Notes: a model not told the origin generated them from the sequence alone. Positions 34,292 to 43,709 are shown, counted from the stretch's first letter. The stretch is 64,000 bases of DNA from Streptomyces sp. Edi2 (GCF_040253635.1 NZ_JBEJGX010000003.1:8271501-8335500), one strand, 5' to 3'. Numbers and translations are program-made.

Positions 34292-34672
34292 GTGAGGTTC
34301 AACCATCGAGCCGTATTCGGTCTTCTCGCGGCGGGCGCCGCAAGCCTGTCGGCGGTACTCACCGCCCCCGCCGCACAGGCGGATTCGAGTCACTACATTC
34401 AGATCACCAATCACGCCGGAATCCTCGCCAACACCTGCTACAAGTGGCGTGATGTCGAGGGCAAGGACTACTGCCACAACGTCCGTCCGGTGAACACGAC
34501 CTGGCAGGCGTATTTCCCCGACGGTGCGAGTGGCGCGAAGATCGACCTCAGCACCAGCATCGTGGATTACGCCACGAGGGACAGCGCCGCGGTATTCGAC
34601 ACCAGCAAGAATCACTGCTTCGAAATCACGGGTCTCGCCGACCGGCCCAAGCTCACGGAAACCGGCTGCTGA
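34292..34672 (+). CDS. Secreted four-cysteine small protein, paralogue 1
   Basis: A 126-residue preprotein with a Sec signal peptide (FGLLAAGAASLSAVLTAPAA) cleaved after AQA near residue 30. The mature part starts DSSHYIQITNHAGILANTCY and has Cys at about 49, 61, 109 and the very last residue, 126. It shares C-Y-x-W, a conserved Trp, H-C-[FY]-x-[IL] and the terminal Cys with the proteins at 35505 and 35931. Two disulfides are expected. GTG 34292 is chosen because of AAGAGGGAG upstream. No known family recognised. Confidence 0.8.
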   Translation: MRFNHRAVFGLLAAGAASLSAVLTAPAAQADSSHYIQITNHAGILANTCYKWRDVEGKDYCHNVRPVNTTWQAYFPDGASGAKIDLSTSIVDYATRDSAAVFDTSKNHCFEITGLADRPKLTETGC

Positions 34673-34764
34673 ACGCGGCAATCGAGGGAGCGCCGCCGTC
34701 GCGCTGTCCCGTGAACCGGCGTCCACTGCACCGGGTCCCCCCCATTCACAGAGCGAGGAAAACG

Positions 34765-35460
34765 TTGATCTCCACATCCGCATCCCGCATCGGTATCGCC
34801 CTCGGTGCCGTCACCGTGGCGCTTGCCCTGACGACGCCCACGGCATCGGCCGCCGATTCCACCGACATCAACGGCCACACGAACACCTGGCTGCAGGAGG
34901 GCAGCCCCTCCGTCACCTATGACAACGGATACCAGGTGAACTCCGCCGACGAAGTCAAGCGCGCCATGGACCAGTGCAAGAACAGCGATGTGTCCTGCAC
35001 GGCGACGGCCGTGGAGTCCAAGAACGTGACGAAGTGGTTCGACGTGGAAAACACCGCCATGGGCGTGGGACCCATTCAGAACTGCAGTGGAGGGCAGGGG
35101 GAAATAAACCAGACCCTCAGCGGGAGCAAGACCTTCACCTGGGGCTGGAACGTCGGCGTCAACGTCGATATCACCCTCGTCAAGGACAAGCTGGGTGTGG
35201 GGGCCTCCGCGCAGTACAGCGAGACCAACGCCGAGTCGAAGAGCGGTGACGTCCGGATCACCATCAAGCCGGGGCGGAAGGGGATGCTGAAGCTGGGCCA
35301 TGACATGGAGCAGCGCGTCTCCGATGTGCGGATCCAGGGCGGCGAGTTCGGCGGCGCGAAGATCACGGGTCTGCGCACCGAGGTGCCCCTCAGCGCGGCC
35401 GCGCGGGCGGACACCGACGAGGTCGCGTGTGACGGCGGAAAGCTGATGAACGGCAGCTGA
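34765..35460 (+). CDS. Secreted aerolysin/ETX-MTX2-like protein
   Basis: A 231-residue preprotein, TTG start with GAGGAA upstream; the signal peptide ends near TPTASA (residue 29). Mature features: RAMDQCKNSDVSCTA (Cys 71 and 78), a third Cys near 107 (IQNCSGG), and a fourth near 222 (VACDGG). The core is Ser/Thr/Gly-rich amphipathic beta sequence (LSGSKTFTWGWNVGVNVDIT, then QYSETNAESKSGDVRITIKP). This alternating pattern is what aerolysin-fold pore-forming proteins show around their membrane hairpin. The same layout recurs in the lectin protein at 43812. A pore-forming or membrane-active role is inference. It sits between paralogues 1 and 2 of the small proteins. Confidence 0.72.
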   Translation: MISTSASRIGIALGAVTVALALTTPTASAADSTDINGHTNTWLQEGSPSVTYDNGYQVNSADEVKRAMDQCKNSDVSCTATAVESKNVTKWFDVENTAMGVGPIQNCSGGQGEINQTLSGSKTFTWGWNVGVNVDITLVKDKLGVGASAQYSETNAESKSGDVRITIKPGRKGMLKLGHDMEQRVSDVRIQGGEFGGAKITGLRTEVPLSAAARADTDEVACDGGKLMNGS

Positions 35461-35504
35461 AGCAGCCGGTCTCCCCTCGCCAACTCTCTCTGAAGGAGCA
35501 CTCC

Positions 35505-35891
35505 GTGCGGAAAATCAAGAAGTCGGCGGCGTATGGTGCCGCCGCCCTGGGACTCGCGCTGGCCGGCGCCGTTATGACGGCACCGTCCGCCGCCGCGGCC
35601 GGCTCGGGCAATTACATCGGGTTCACCAACAACGGCTGGTTCCTGGTCGACACCTGCTACCACTGGCAGGGTTCGTCGACCTCGGATTCGTGCGACTATG
35701 CGAAGCCCAAGGGCACCGACTGGCGGGCGGAAATCCCCGCTGACGCCCAGGGCGTCCAGCTCGAGGTGAAGGTGGCGGCCCAGATCGGGGGCGGAAATGT
35801 GACGCCGCAGATCACGGACCTCAAGCGCGGCCACTGCTACGAGCTGAGCGGCTACACCTTCGACCCGAAGATCACCGAAAAGACCTGTTAG
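35505..35891 (+). CDS. Secreted four-cysteine small protein, paralogue 2
   Basis: A 128-residue preprotein; the signal peptide contains YGAAALGLALAGAVMTAPSA and cleavage is likely after AAA near residue 32. Mature start GSGNYIGFTNNGWFLVDTCY; cysteines at about 51, 63, 111 and the terminal residue 128. The signal peptide is almost the same as in the next gene (YGAAALGLALAGAV shared), pointing to a recent duplication, while paralogue 1 differs more. GAAGGAG precedes the GTG start. Function unknown. Confidence 0.8.
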   Translation: MRKIKKSAAYGAAALGLALAGAVMTAPSAAAAGSGNYIGFTNNGWFLVDTCYHWQGSSTSDSCDYAKPKGTDWRAEIPADAQGVQLEVKVAAQIGGGNVTPQITDLKRGHCYELSGYTFDPKITEKTC

Positions 35892-35930
35892 AGCATCTCC
35901 GGATCAGCGAAGCGAAAGGCTTACTCCCGT

Positions 35931-36314
35931 ATGCGCAGCAGAAAGCGTTCCCTGACCTACGGTGCCGCGGCACTCGGACTGGCGCTGGCCGGCGCGGTCC
36001 TGTCCGCGCCGGCCGCCGCTGCCGCCTCGGACAACTACATCTCGTTCGAGCACAACGCGGGGTCGCTCATCGACACCTGCTACGAGTGGAAGGGCCCGGC
36101 GGGCATAGAAAGCAAGAACTACTGCCAGCACGACCGGCCGATCGGGACCAGCTGGAAGGGGTACTTCCCCGCCGAGGCGACCGGCGTCACGGTCACCGTC
36201 TACTGGACGGGCGGCTCCAAGCCCCTGTACATCAACGAGGCCGACAAGAACCACTGTTACAAGCTCGAAGGCACTCTGGTGTCCGGGATCCACGTCCTCG
36301 ACGTCAACTGCTAG
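35931..36314 (+). CDS. Secreted four-cysteine small protein, paralogue 3
   Basis: A 127-residue preprotein with signal YGAAALGLALAGAVLSAPAA and mature start SDNYISFEHNAGSLIDTCYE. Cysteines lie at about 50, 65, 109 and the terminal residue 127. Shared motifs with the two paralogues are TCYxW, a GTxW segment, KNHCYKL and the C-terminal Cys. It starts 39 bases after paralogue 2 and is followed by a strong terminator, so it closes the transcription unit. Partner, inhibitor or separate adhesin roles are all possible. Confidence 0.8.
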   Translation: MRSRKRSLTYGAAALGLALAGAVLSAPAAAAASDNYISFEHNAGSLIDTCYEWKGPAGIESKNYCQHDRPIGTSWKGYFPAEATGVTVTVYWTGGSKPLYINEADKNHCYKLEGTLVSGIHVLDVNC

Positions 36315-36323
36315 CAAGTCCCC

Positions 36324-36356
36324 GGGGCCCGTCGGCGCACTCCGCCGGCGGGCCCC
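36324..36356 (+). terminator. Terminator of the secreted-protein cluster
   Basis: The arm GGGGCCCGTCGGCG and its complement (one G-T wobble) form a 14-bp stem with loop CACTC, ten bases after the last stop codon. Confidence 0.8.
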
Positions 36357-36418
36357 GCCGCATGCCCGCGTACCGGCTCGCGGGGTGAGCCGTGTCTCAC
36401 CCGGGCGGTGCCCACTTG

Positions 36419-36440
36419 TCTATGCAACAAGTTGCATAGA
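36419..36440. promoter_or_regulatory. 22-bp inverted repeat, probable PadR operator
   Basis: Arms TCTATGCAAC and GTTGCATAGA around a central AA. It ends 12 bases before the PadR start codon. PadR proteins commonly bind ATGCAAC-type dyads in their own promoters, so autorepression is likely. Confidence 0.75.
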
Positions 36441-36452
36441 AGGATTCGGGGC

Positions 36453-37028
36453 ATGGCGCTCGACCACGCGATCCTCGTCTCCCTGCTGGAGAAGCCGGGC
36501 TCCGGCTATGAGCTGGCCCGGCGGTTCGACCGGTCCATCGGATACTTCTGGACCGCCACCCACCAGCAGATCTACCGCGTGCTCAAGCGCATGGAGAGCG
36601 ACGGCTGGATCGATGTCCGCGAGGTGCCCCAACAGGCCCGGCCGGACAAGAAGGAGTACTCCGTCGCCGCCCCGGGCCGGGCCGCGCTCTCCGGGTGGCT
36701 CCACGAGCCGATCGAACCCGAGAGCGTCCGGCACGACCTCGCCGTGAAGATCCGCGGCGCGGCGTTCGACGATCCGGCCGCGCTGATTCGTGAGGTCGAG
36801 CGCCACCACCGGGCGCACTCCGACCGGCTCGCGCACTATCTCGCGGGGGAGCGGCGGGACTTCACCGGTCCCGAGGCCCCCGCGCCGCCCGACGCCGGGC
36901 AAGAGCTCCAGCATGTCGTGCTGCGCGGCGGCATCGCCTACGAGCGGATGACCCTCGCCTGGCTCGACGACGTGCTCGCCACCCTCCACCGGCTCGCCGG
37001 CCCGCACCGGGACGGCCCCGAGCGATGA
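36453..37028 (+). CDS. PadR-family transcriptional regulator
   Basis: A 191-residue repressor. The winged helix-turn-helix is at the N terminus (ALDHAILVSLLEKPGSGYEL, then TATHQQIYRVLKRMESDGWI and KKEYSVAAPGRAALSGWL). The C-terminal Vir-like helical dimerisation domain follows. ATG 36453 is chosen because the longer frame would begin before the operator. Its stop overlaps an ATG of the downstream open frame (ATGA, 37025-37028), and the acyl-CoA dehydrogenase follows, so the two are probably co-transcribed. Confidence 0.88.
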   Translation: MALDHAILVSLLEKPGSGYELARRFDRSIGYFWTATHQQIYRVLKRMESDGWIDVREVPQQARPDKKEYSVAAPGRAALSGWLHEPIEPESVRHDLAVKIRGAAFDDPAALIREVERHHRAHSDRLAHYLAGERRDFTGPEAPAPPDAGQELQHVVLRGGIAYERMTLAWLDDVLATLHRLAGPHRDGPER

Positions 37029-37165
37029 ACCGGCGCCGGCGCACCACCCGGCGAACCACCCCCGCCGGCCGCCGGCCCGCCGTCCACCGTCCCGCCGACC
37101 CCGGCACGCCCCGGAAGCCTCCCGTCACCACCCGCAACCCCCGCATACAGGAAAGGCGACCATCC

Positions 37166-38887
37166 ATGGCCGACCAGCTGCTGTTCAACCCCCGCACCTA
37201 CGACCCGGCGCACTTCGACCCCGAGACCCGCAGGCTGCTGCGTGCCACCGTCGCCTGGTTCGAGGACCGCGGCAAGCGCAAGCTGATCGAGGACTACCGC
37301 TCCCGCGCCTGGCTGGCGGAGTTCCTTGAGTTCTCCGCCAAGGAAGGGCTGTTCGCCACCTTCCTCACCCCGGCCTCCGCCGCCGACGGGCAGCCCGACA
37401 AGCGCTGGGACACCGCCCGGATCGCCGCCCTCAACGAGATATTCGGCTTCTACGGACTCGACTACTGGTACGCCTGGCAGGTCACCATCCTCGGGCTCGG
37501 TCCGGTCTGGCAGAGCGACAACGCCACCGTCCGGGCCCGCGCCGCCGAACTGCTCGCCCAGGGCGAGGTGTTCGCCTTCGGCCTGTCCGAGAAGGCCCAC
37601 GGCGCCGACATCTACTCCACCGACATGCTCCTGGAGCCCGACGGCGACGGCGGCTTCCGTGCCACCGGCTCCAAGTACTACATCGGCAACGGCAATGCCG
37701 CCGGACTCGTCTCCGTCTTCGGCCGCCGCACCGACATCGAGGGCCCGGACGGTTACGTCTTCTTCGCCGCCGACAGCCGCCACCCCGCGTACCACCTCGT
37801 GAAGAACGTCGTCGACTCCTCCAAGTACGTCAGCGAGTTCCGCCTCGACGACTACCCGGTCGGCGCGGACGACATCCTGCACACCGGACGGGCCGCCTTC
37901 GACGCCGCCCTCAACACCGTCAACGTCGGCAAGTTCAACCTCTGCACCGGCGCGATCGGCATCTGCGAGCACGCGATGTACGAGGCGGTCACCCATGCAC
38001 AGAACCGCATCCTCTACGGCCGTCCCGTCACCGCCTTCCCGCACGTGCGCCGCGAGCTGACCGACGCCTATGTCCGTCTCGTCGGAATGAAGCTCTTCAG
38101 CGACCGCGCCGTCGACTACTTCCGCTCCGCCGGGCCCGACGACCGCCGCTACCTTCTCTTCAACCCGATGACGAAGATGAAGGTGACCACCGAGGGCGAG
38201 AAGGTCATCGACCTCATGTGGGACGTCATCGCGGCCAAGGGCTTCGAGAAGGACACCTACTTCTCCCAGGCCGCCACCGAGATCCGCGGCCTGCCGAAGC
38301 TGGAGGGCACGGTCCACGTCAACCTCGCCCTGATCCTCAAGTTCATGGGCAACCACCTGCTGAACCCGGCCGAGTACGAGGCGGTGCCCACCCGCCTCGA
38401 CGCGGCCGACGACGCGTTCCTCTTCCGGCAGGGACCGGCCCGCGGCCTGGGCTCCGTCCGCTTCCACGACTGGCGCGCCGCCTTCGACGCCTACGCCGAG
38501 GTGTCCAACGTCGCCCGCTTCCGGGAGCAGGCGGACGCCCTGTGCGAGTTCGTCACCACCGCCGCTCCCGGCGAGGACCAGAGCCGCGACCTCGACCTCC
38601 TGCTCGCCGTCGGCCAGCTGTTCGCGCTGGTCGTGCACGGCCAGCTGATCCTGGAGCAGGCGCGCCTGACCGGCCTCGACGCCGATGTCCTCGACGAGCT
38701 GTTCGCCGTCCTCGTCCGTGACTTCTCCGCGCACGCCGTCGAACTGCACGGCAAGGATTCGGCCACCGCGGCGCAGCAGGAGTGGGCGCTGGGCGCGGTC
38801 CGGCGTCCGGTCGTCGACGAGGCCCGCTCGGCGCGCGTCTGGGAGCGTGTCGAGGCACTGGCCGGGGCGTACGAGATGGCGCCGTAA
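37166..38887 (+). CDS. Acyl-CoA dehydrogenase family protein
   Basis: A 573-residue FAD-dependent dehydrogenase-like protein, longer than the ~380-residue standard. It has an N-terminal helical part (ETRRLLRATVAWFEDRGKRK). The flavin-binding middle reads FAFGLSEKAHGADIYSTDML and GSKYYIGNGNAAGLVSVFGR. The C-terminal helical domain includes QNRILYGRPVTAFPHVRREL and a further ~150 residues. ATG 37166 follows AGGAAAGG; the open frame reaches back to 37025 through an Arg/Pro-rich stretch unlikely to be translated. Regulated by the PadR gene before it. Probably oxidises an acyl-CoA or related thioester; substrate unknown. Confidence 0.85.
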   Translation: MADQLLFNPRTYDPAHFDPETRRLLRATVAWFEDRGKRKLIEDYRSRAWLAEFLEFSAKEGLFATFLTPASAADGQPDKRWDTARIAALNEIFGFYGLDYWYAWQVTILGLGPVWQSDNATVRARAAELLAQGEVFAFGLSEKAHGADIYSTDMLLEPDGDGGFRATGSKYYIGNGNAAGLVSVFGRRTDIEGPDGYVFFAADSRHPAYHLVKNVVDSSKYVSEFRLDDYPVGADDILHTGRAAFDAALNTVNVGKFNLCTGAIGICEHAMYEAVTHAQNRILYGRPVTAFPHVRRELTDAYVRLVGMKLFSDRAVDYFRSAGPDDRRYLLFNPMTKMKVTTEGEKVIDLMWDVIAAKGFEKDTYFSQAATEIRGLPKLEGTVHVNLALILKFMGNHLLNPAEYEAVPTRLDAADDAFLFRQGPARGLGSVRFHDWRAAFDAYAEVSNVARFREQADALCEFVTTAAPGEDQSRDLDLLLAVGQLFALVVHGQLILEQARLTGLDADVLDELFAVLVRDFSAHAVELHGKDSATAAQQEWALGAVRRPVVDEARSARVWERVEALAGAYEMAP

Positions 38888-38997
38888 CCCACCGTCCGCC
38901 TGCGGACCAGCGGGTTCGGCCGATGCCCCCGGGTGTCGGCCGAGCCCGTCGCTGCTGCCACCCGGGCAGCGAAGCCGGTATCCCGTAGGCTCGATGG

Positions 38998-39618
38998 ATG
39001 GCGAAATACTTCGATGTGCACCCCGACAACCCCCAGCGGCGCACTATCAGCACCGTGGCCGAGAGCATCCGCTCCGGTGCGCTCATCGCGTACCCGACGG
39101 ACTCCTGTTTCGCACTGGGATGCCAGCTGGGCAGCCGCGACGGCATCGACCGGATCCGGTCGATCCGCAACCTCGACGACCGTCACCACTTCACCCTGGT
39201 GTGCCAGAACTTTGCGCAGCTGGGCCAGTTCGTCCATGTCGACAACGATGTGTTCCGCGCGGTCAAGGCGGCGACGCCCGGCAGCTACACCTTCATCCTG
39301 CCCGCGACGAAGGAGGTGCCGCGCCAGCTGATGCACCCCAAGAAGAAGACCGTCGGAGTCCGGATCCCGGACCACGTCGTCACCCAGGCATTGCTCGCGG
39401 AGCTGGGTGAACCGCTGCTCTCCAGCACCCTGCTGCTGCCCGACGAGGAAGAGCCGATGACACAAGGCTGGGAGATCAAGGAACGGCTCGACCACGTGGT
39501 GGACGCAGTGATCGACTCGGGCGACTGCGGCACCGAGCCGACCACCGTCATCGACTTCTCCGGCGACGGCCTGGAGATCGTCCGCCGGGGAGCCGGCGAC
39601 CCCGCGCGCTTCGAGTAA
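38998..39618 (+). CDS. YciO-like member of the Sua5/YciO/YrdC family
   Basis: A 206-residue protein. Motifs: ISTVAESIRSGALIAYPTDS at the start (nucleotide-binding edge), DRIRSIRNLDDRHHFTLVCQ, AATPGSYTFILPATKEVPRQ, and LMHPKKKTVGVRIPD. Order and length match E. coli YciO closely, rather than YrdC/TsaC itself. Family members make threonylcarbamoyl-AMP for tRNA t6A; YciO-type proteins have weaker or accessory activity. It stands alone, convergent with the SDR gene. Confidence 0.88.
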   Translation: MAKYFDVHPDNPQRRTISTVAESIRSGALIAYPTDSCFALGCQLGSRDGIDRIRSIRNLDDRHHFTLVCQNFAQLGQFVHVDNDVFRAVKAATPGSYTFILPATKEVPRQLMHPKKKTVGVRIPDHVVTQALLAELGEPLLSSTLLLPDEEEPMTQGWEIKERLDHVVDAVIDSGDCGTEPTTVIDFSGDGLEIVRRGAGDPARFE

Positions 39619-39751
39619 CGGCCCGGTGAGTTCATGGCCGACGGCGCCGGCCGGGCGCGCGTACACCCCATCGTCCGGCGCCGCTCGACCGGGACGGGGG
39701 CCGGGACCGCGAGGACGGGCCCTGCGTATGGGAGGCGCGCCGCCCCGTATG

Positions 39752-40546
39752 TCAGGTGGTCTTGATCTGGCCGCCGTCGATGACGAATTCGGCACCGGTG
39801 ATGTTGCCGGCCCGCGGGGAGGCCAGGAAGACCGCGAGGTCGGCCACCTCCTGGGGTTCGGTGATCCGTCCCGTGGAGATGCCCATCTGCTGGGGAACGA
39901 CCTGGTCCAGGGCCTCCTGCGCCGTGCCGCCCGCCCCGGCCGCGACGGTGTCGGCGAAGGCGCCGGGGGCAGTCCAGAACGGGGTGCGTACGGGACCGGG
40001 GGCGATGGCGTTGACGCGGACACCCCGGGGAGCGAACTCCTCCGACAGTGCTTTGGTGAGGTTGCTCAGGGCGGCCTTGGCCGCTGAATAGTCCACCACC
40101 ATGGGGAACGGCAGCCGGGCATTGACCGAACTGATGGTGACGATCGCGCCCTCGCCATGGGCCAGCAAGTGCGGCAACGACGCACGGCTGGCGCGCACCG
40201 CGCTCAGGAACGTCATGGTGAGGGCATGCAGCCAGGCTGCGTCATCGACGTCGAGGAAGCCGGCGCGTGGAGTGGTGGCACCGACGTTGTTGACCAGCAC
40301 ATCGATCCGGCCGTAGCGGTCCGCTGCCGCCCGGACCAGGGCGTCGGCACCGTCGGCGTCGGCCAGATCGACGGGGTGGAAGGTGACGTCGTACCGCTTG
40401 CGCAGAGCCGCCAGCTCGGTGGTCTCGGTGCGGCTGCCCACCACCACGCGCGCGCCCTCACGGCCGAGTGCCTCGGTGACGGCCAGGCCGATGCCCTTGC
40501 TGCCTCCGGTGACCACGGCGACCTTGTCCGTCAGCTTCAGCTCCAC
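39752..40546 (-). CDS. Short-chain dehydrogenase/reductase (classical SDR)
   Basis: A 264-residue NAD(P)-dependent oxidoreductase. The coenzyme motif TGGSKGIG is in VAVVTGGSKGIGLAVTEALG, then VNNVGATTPRAG, catalytic Ser in IVTISSVNARLP and catalytic YSAAK. Arg in VVVGSRTET suggests NADP(H). The C terminus GNITGAEFVIDGGQIKTT is standard. GTG 40546 follows GGAGGAG; the open frame extends to 40648 without an RBS. Substrate unknown. Confidence 0.9.
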   Translation of the reverse strand: MELKLTDKVAVVTGGSKGIGLAVTEALGREGARVVVGSRTETTELAALRKRYDVTFHPVDLADADGADALVRAAADRYGRIDVLVNNVGATTPRAGFLDVDDAAWLHALTMTFLSAVRASRASLPHLLAHGEGAIVTISSVNARLPFPMVVDYSAAKAALSNLTKALSEEFAPRGVRVNAIAPGPVRTPFWTAPGAFADTVAAGAGGTAQEALDQVVPQQMGISTGRITEPQEVADLAVFLASPRAGNITGAEFVIDGGQIKTT

Positions 40547-40813
40547 CGGGCACTCCTCCTCCGTCACGCTTCCCAACCGGGCCCATGCGCCTGAACAGCC
40601 GCATGGGGCGAGTATCGGTCCCTCGGCTCGGGGCGGTGTCCTCGCCACGCGGCCTGCGCCGCGGGATTCCCCCGCACCACCGCCCGGCCGTACCCGGGTC
40701 CCAAGGCCGCCTTGACCGACGAGCGGATCCTGTCCGGCTGACGGTCGTTCACTTCACACATCCAAGACATGTGCTAAGAAACCCCTGGCATTGCATGGCG
40801 TGGGGGCGAAGTG

Positions 40814-43687
40814 ATGACTTCATTCGAAGGTTGGCTTGTGGGGCGTGCGGCTGAGTTGGCGGAGCTGTCCAGGCTGGTGGAGTCCACGCTCGCGGGCGAG
40901 GGGCGGGCCGCGTTCGTCGTGGCTGAGGCCGGCCTCGGGAAGACCGCGGTGCTCGATCAGGCCGCGGCGGCTGCGGAGCGCAGGGGGCTGCGGGTGCTGC
41001 AGGGGAGTGCCCAGGAGCTGGAACAGGCATGTCCGTTCGCCTTCATTTCCAGCTGCTTGAGGCTGGAGGAGTCCCCCTCGGACGCACGGCGGGCCCGGGT
41101 CGCCGAGGTGCTGCGTGGCGATGCCCGCTACGGTCTGCCGGGCGCCAAGGGCGAGACGTCCGGGGCGTATGCCGCGACGATCGAGGCGATCATCGGGCTG
41201 GTCGAGGACCTGTGCGCACAGGGCCCGCTGGCGCTGTTCCTCGACGACCTCCAGTGGGCGGACCCGTCAAGCCTGGCAGTGCTGTACAAACTGGTGAGTT
41301 CGGTGCATCAATTGCCGCTTCTGGTGGTGGGTGCGCACCGGCCCGTGTCCGGAGCCGGGGAAGTCGACCAGCTGTCACGGAGCCCGATCGCCGGCAATCG
41401 CACCCTGCTGGAGCTGGCTCCCCTCGATACGGCGGCCGTGGCGGCCCTGCTGGCGGACCTGTGCGGCCGGCCGGCCGGTCCGCGACTGCGCCGCATGGCC
41501 GAGGGAGCCGCCGGCAACCCGCTGTACCTCACCGAGTTGATCGCCGCGCTGAGGCGCGAGCACGCCATCGAGACCGGTGAGGCCACGGCCGAGACCGGTG
41601 AGGCCACGGCGGACATCGCCGCCGGCTGCTCACTGCCGTCGCTGACCGCGCTGGTGACGCACCGGCTTCGCCATCTGCGCGATGACGTGCTGCAGGTGCT
41701 GCGCGTCGCCTCCGTACTGGGCGCCGGTTGCACCACCGCCGAACTCGCAGCGGTGGTGGACCTTCCACTGCGCGACCTGCTGGCCGTCATGGCCGAGGCC
41801 GAGGCCGCCGGGGCGCTGAGGGACACCGGCCAACGCCTGCGCTTCCGGCATGAGCTCATCCGGCATGCCGTGTACGACGCCGTGCCGGGGTCGGTCCGGG
41901 ACATGCTGCACATGAGAGCAGCGCAGTGCCTGGCCGAGGCCGGGGCGGCTCCCGAACGCGTTGCCGAGCATCTCCTCAACGGGCTGCCGAGCCCGGAGTT
42001 CCTGCTCACCTGGCTGGAAGGATCCGCGGCACGGCTCACCACGCGGGCACCGGCCATGGCTCTGCGGCTGCTCACCACGGCGCTGGAACTCGGCGACCCC
42101 ACGGATGCCGGGTACGCCAACCTCCGTCTGCACCACGCCCTTGCGCAGCTCTCCTGCGGTCTCCTCGCCGAGGCGGAGGAGAGTGCCCGCTGCGCCCTGG
42201 CCAAGGCGCCTGACCCCGGGTGGGAATGCCTGATGCGCTGGATCGTCATCCAGGCCGCGTTCGCCCGGGGCCGGCCCGACCTGGCGCTGGCGGAGACGCG
42301 GGCCGGATACCGGAGCCCGGGCGTACCGGAGATCGAGGCGGTCCGGCTCCAGGCCTTCGGCGCGGTATGTCTCTTCGCACTGGGGGACCTCACCGAAGCC
42401 GGCGCGGTCGCCTCACGTGCCCGGCGCGCCGCCGACAAGGCCGGCGACAGCCACGCCCTGGCCGGCGCCCTGCACATACTGGCGGCCAAGCGATTCCTGG
42501 AGACGCCCGACTCCGAAGCGGTGGAACTCGCGCGGCAGGCGTCCCGCCTCATGCCCGACTCGATGCACCCGGCGCAGTGGATGGGGCTGCAACTCGCCCT
42601 GGTGAACTACTACGTCGATCTCGATCTCGGGGACGACGCCCAGCGGACCCTCGCCGCCATACGCATCCCGGCGGAGCACACCGCAGGGATGTTCCTGCCC
42701 TGGTACCACCTGTCCTGCGCGCTCCTCGCGTTTCACACGGGGCGCTGGGACGACGCGCTGGCGGAGATCACCTCAGGTCTTGACTGCGGAGGCCAGGACG
42801 CACTGAGCCGGGCGCTGCGGGCGGTGGCGGCGCTGATCGCCGTGCACCGGGGCAGGCGCCCCCTCGCCGAAGCGCATCTGGCCGCTCTGCTGCCCGAGAC
42901 CGAGAACTCGACGGTCGCAGCCTTCTACGAGTACCTGCCGTTGTGCGCCGGCGTCCTTCTGGACGAGGCGCAGGGCGATGCCCGGCGCGCCTACTCCCGG
43001 CTCGCCGAGGCGTTCGACAGCGGCGTCGGCCATCTGCCGGGCCAGCTGATCCTCGGCTTTCTGACACCTGATCTGGTCCGCCTCGCCCTGGCCCGGGGAG
43101 ACCGTGCGAACGCCCAGCGGTACGCTGCCGCCGCGCAACGACGCGCCGACCACAGCGGTGGCCTCTACCACCTCGGTGACGCCTACCGCTGTCAAGGTCT
43201 GCTGAACGGGGACCCTGATCTGCTCATGGAAGCGGTCCGCTGCTACCGCAACGCCCCGCGGCCACTCAATGCGGCACACGCCCTTACGGATGCGGCGGAA
43301 ATGCTGGCCCGCAGTGGGCAGCTGGACGACGCCCGCGTCCTGCTCGATCAGGCGCTGGACACGTTCACGCAGCTGGGCGCGGTCTGGGACGCCGCCCAGG
43401 CGACATCGCGGCTGCGTGCGGTCGCCGTCCGCCGGGGCTCACACCGGACCCGCACCGGCTCTCGTGACGGCTGGGAAGCCCTCACCCACACCGAACGCCT
43501 GGTTGCGGAGCACGTGGCCGAAGGGTGTTCCAATCCCGAGATCGCGGCTCGGCTGTCCATCGCCCGAAGCACCGTCAGCACCCATGTGTCCAGCATCCTC
43601 AGAAAGCTGGCGATGACCTCACGGGTCGAGATCGCCGCGGAGGTGACCCGCCGGCAGAAATCCGGGCGGTCACCTTCGCAGGACTGA
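40814..43687 (+). CDS. LuxR/LAL-family regulator 2
   Basis: A 957-residue ATP-binding regulator. The P-loop AEAGLGKT is at residues 37-44 and Walker B LALFLDDLQWAD near 140. A long helical repeat region follows, and the C-terminal helix-turn-helix is LTHTERLVAEHVAEGCSNPE then LSIARSTVSTHVSSILRKLA. ATG 40814 or GTG 40811 may start. The AAA-like part contains a small duplicated ATAETGEATAET segment near residue 255. No TTA codon was seen. It converges on the lectin gene at 43812. A short dyad CACAT/ATGTG is at about 40756-40772 upstream. Confidence 0.87.
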   Translation: MTSFEGWLVGRAAELAELSRLVESTLAGEGRAAFVVAEAGLGKTAVLDQAAAAAERRGLRVLQGSAQELEQACPFAFISSCLRLEESPSDARRARVAEVLRGDARYGLPGAKGETSGAYAATIEAIIGLVEDLCAQGPLALFLDDLQWADPSSLAVLYKLVSSVHQLPLLVVGAHRPVSGAGEVDQLSRSPIAGNRTLLELAPLDTAAVAALLADLCGRPAGPRLRRMAEGAAGNPLYLTELIAALRREHAIETGEATAETGEATADIAAGCSLPSLTALVTHRLRHLRDDVLQVLRVASVLGAGCTTAELAAVVDLPLRDLLAVMAEAEAAGALRDTGQRLRFRHELIRHAVYDAVPGSVRDMLHMRAAQCLAEAGAAPERVAEHLLNGLPSPEFLLTWLEGSAARLTTRAPAMALRLLTTALELGDPTDAGYANLRLHHALAQLSCGLLAEAEESARCALAKAPDPGWECLMRWIVIQAAFARGRPDLALAETRAGYRSPGVPEIEAVRLQAFGAVCLFALGDLTEAGAVASRARRAADKAGDSHALAGALHILAAKRFLETPDSEAVELARQASRLMPDSMHPAQWMGLQLALVNYYVDLDLGDDAQRTLAAIRIPAEHTAGMFLPWYHLSCALLAFHTGRWDDALAEITSGLDCGGQDALSRALRAVAALIAVHRGRRPLAEAHLAALLPETENSTVAAFYEYLPLCAGVLLDEAQGDARRAYSRLAEAFDSGVGHLPGQLILGFLTPDLVRLALARGDRANAQRYAAAAQRRADHSGGLYHLGDAYRCQGLLNGDPDLLMEAVRCYRNAPRPLNAAHALTDAAEMLARSGQLDDARVLLDQALDTFTQLGAVWDAAQATSRLRAVAVRRGSHRTRTGSRDGWEALTHTERLVAEHVAEGCSNPEIAARLSIARSTVSTHVSSILRKLAMTSRVEIAAEVTRRQKSGRSPSQD

Positions 43688-43709
43688 TCCCCTCGGCGCT
43701 CGACGCGAT

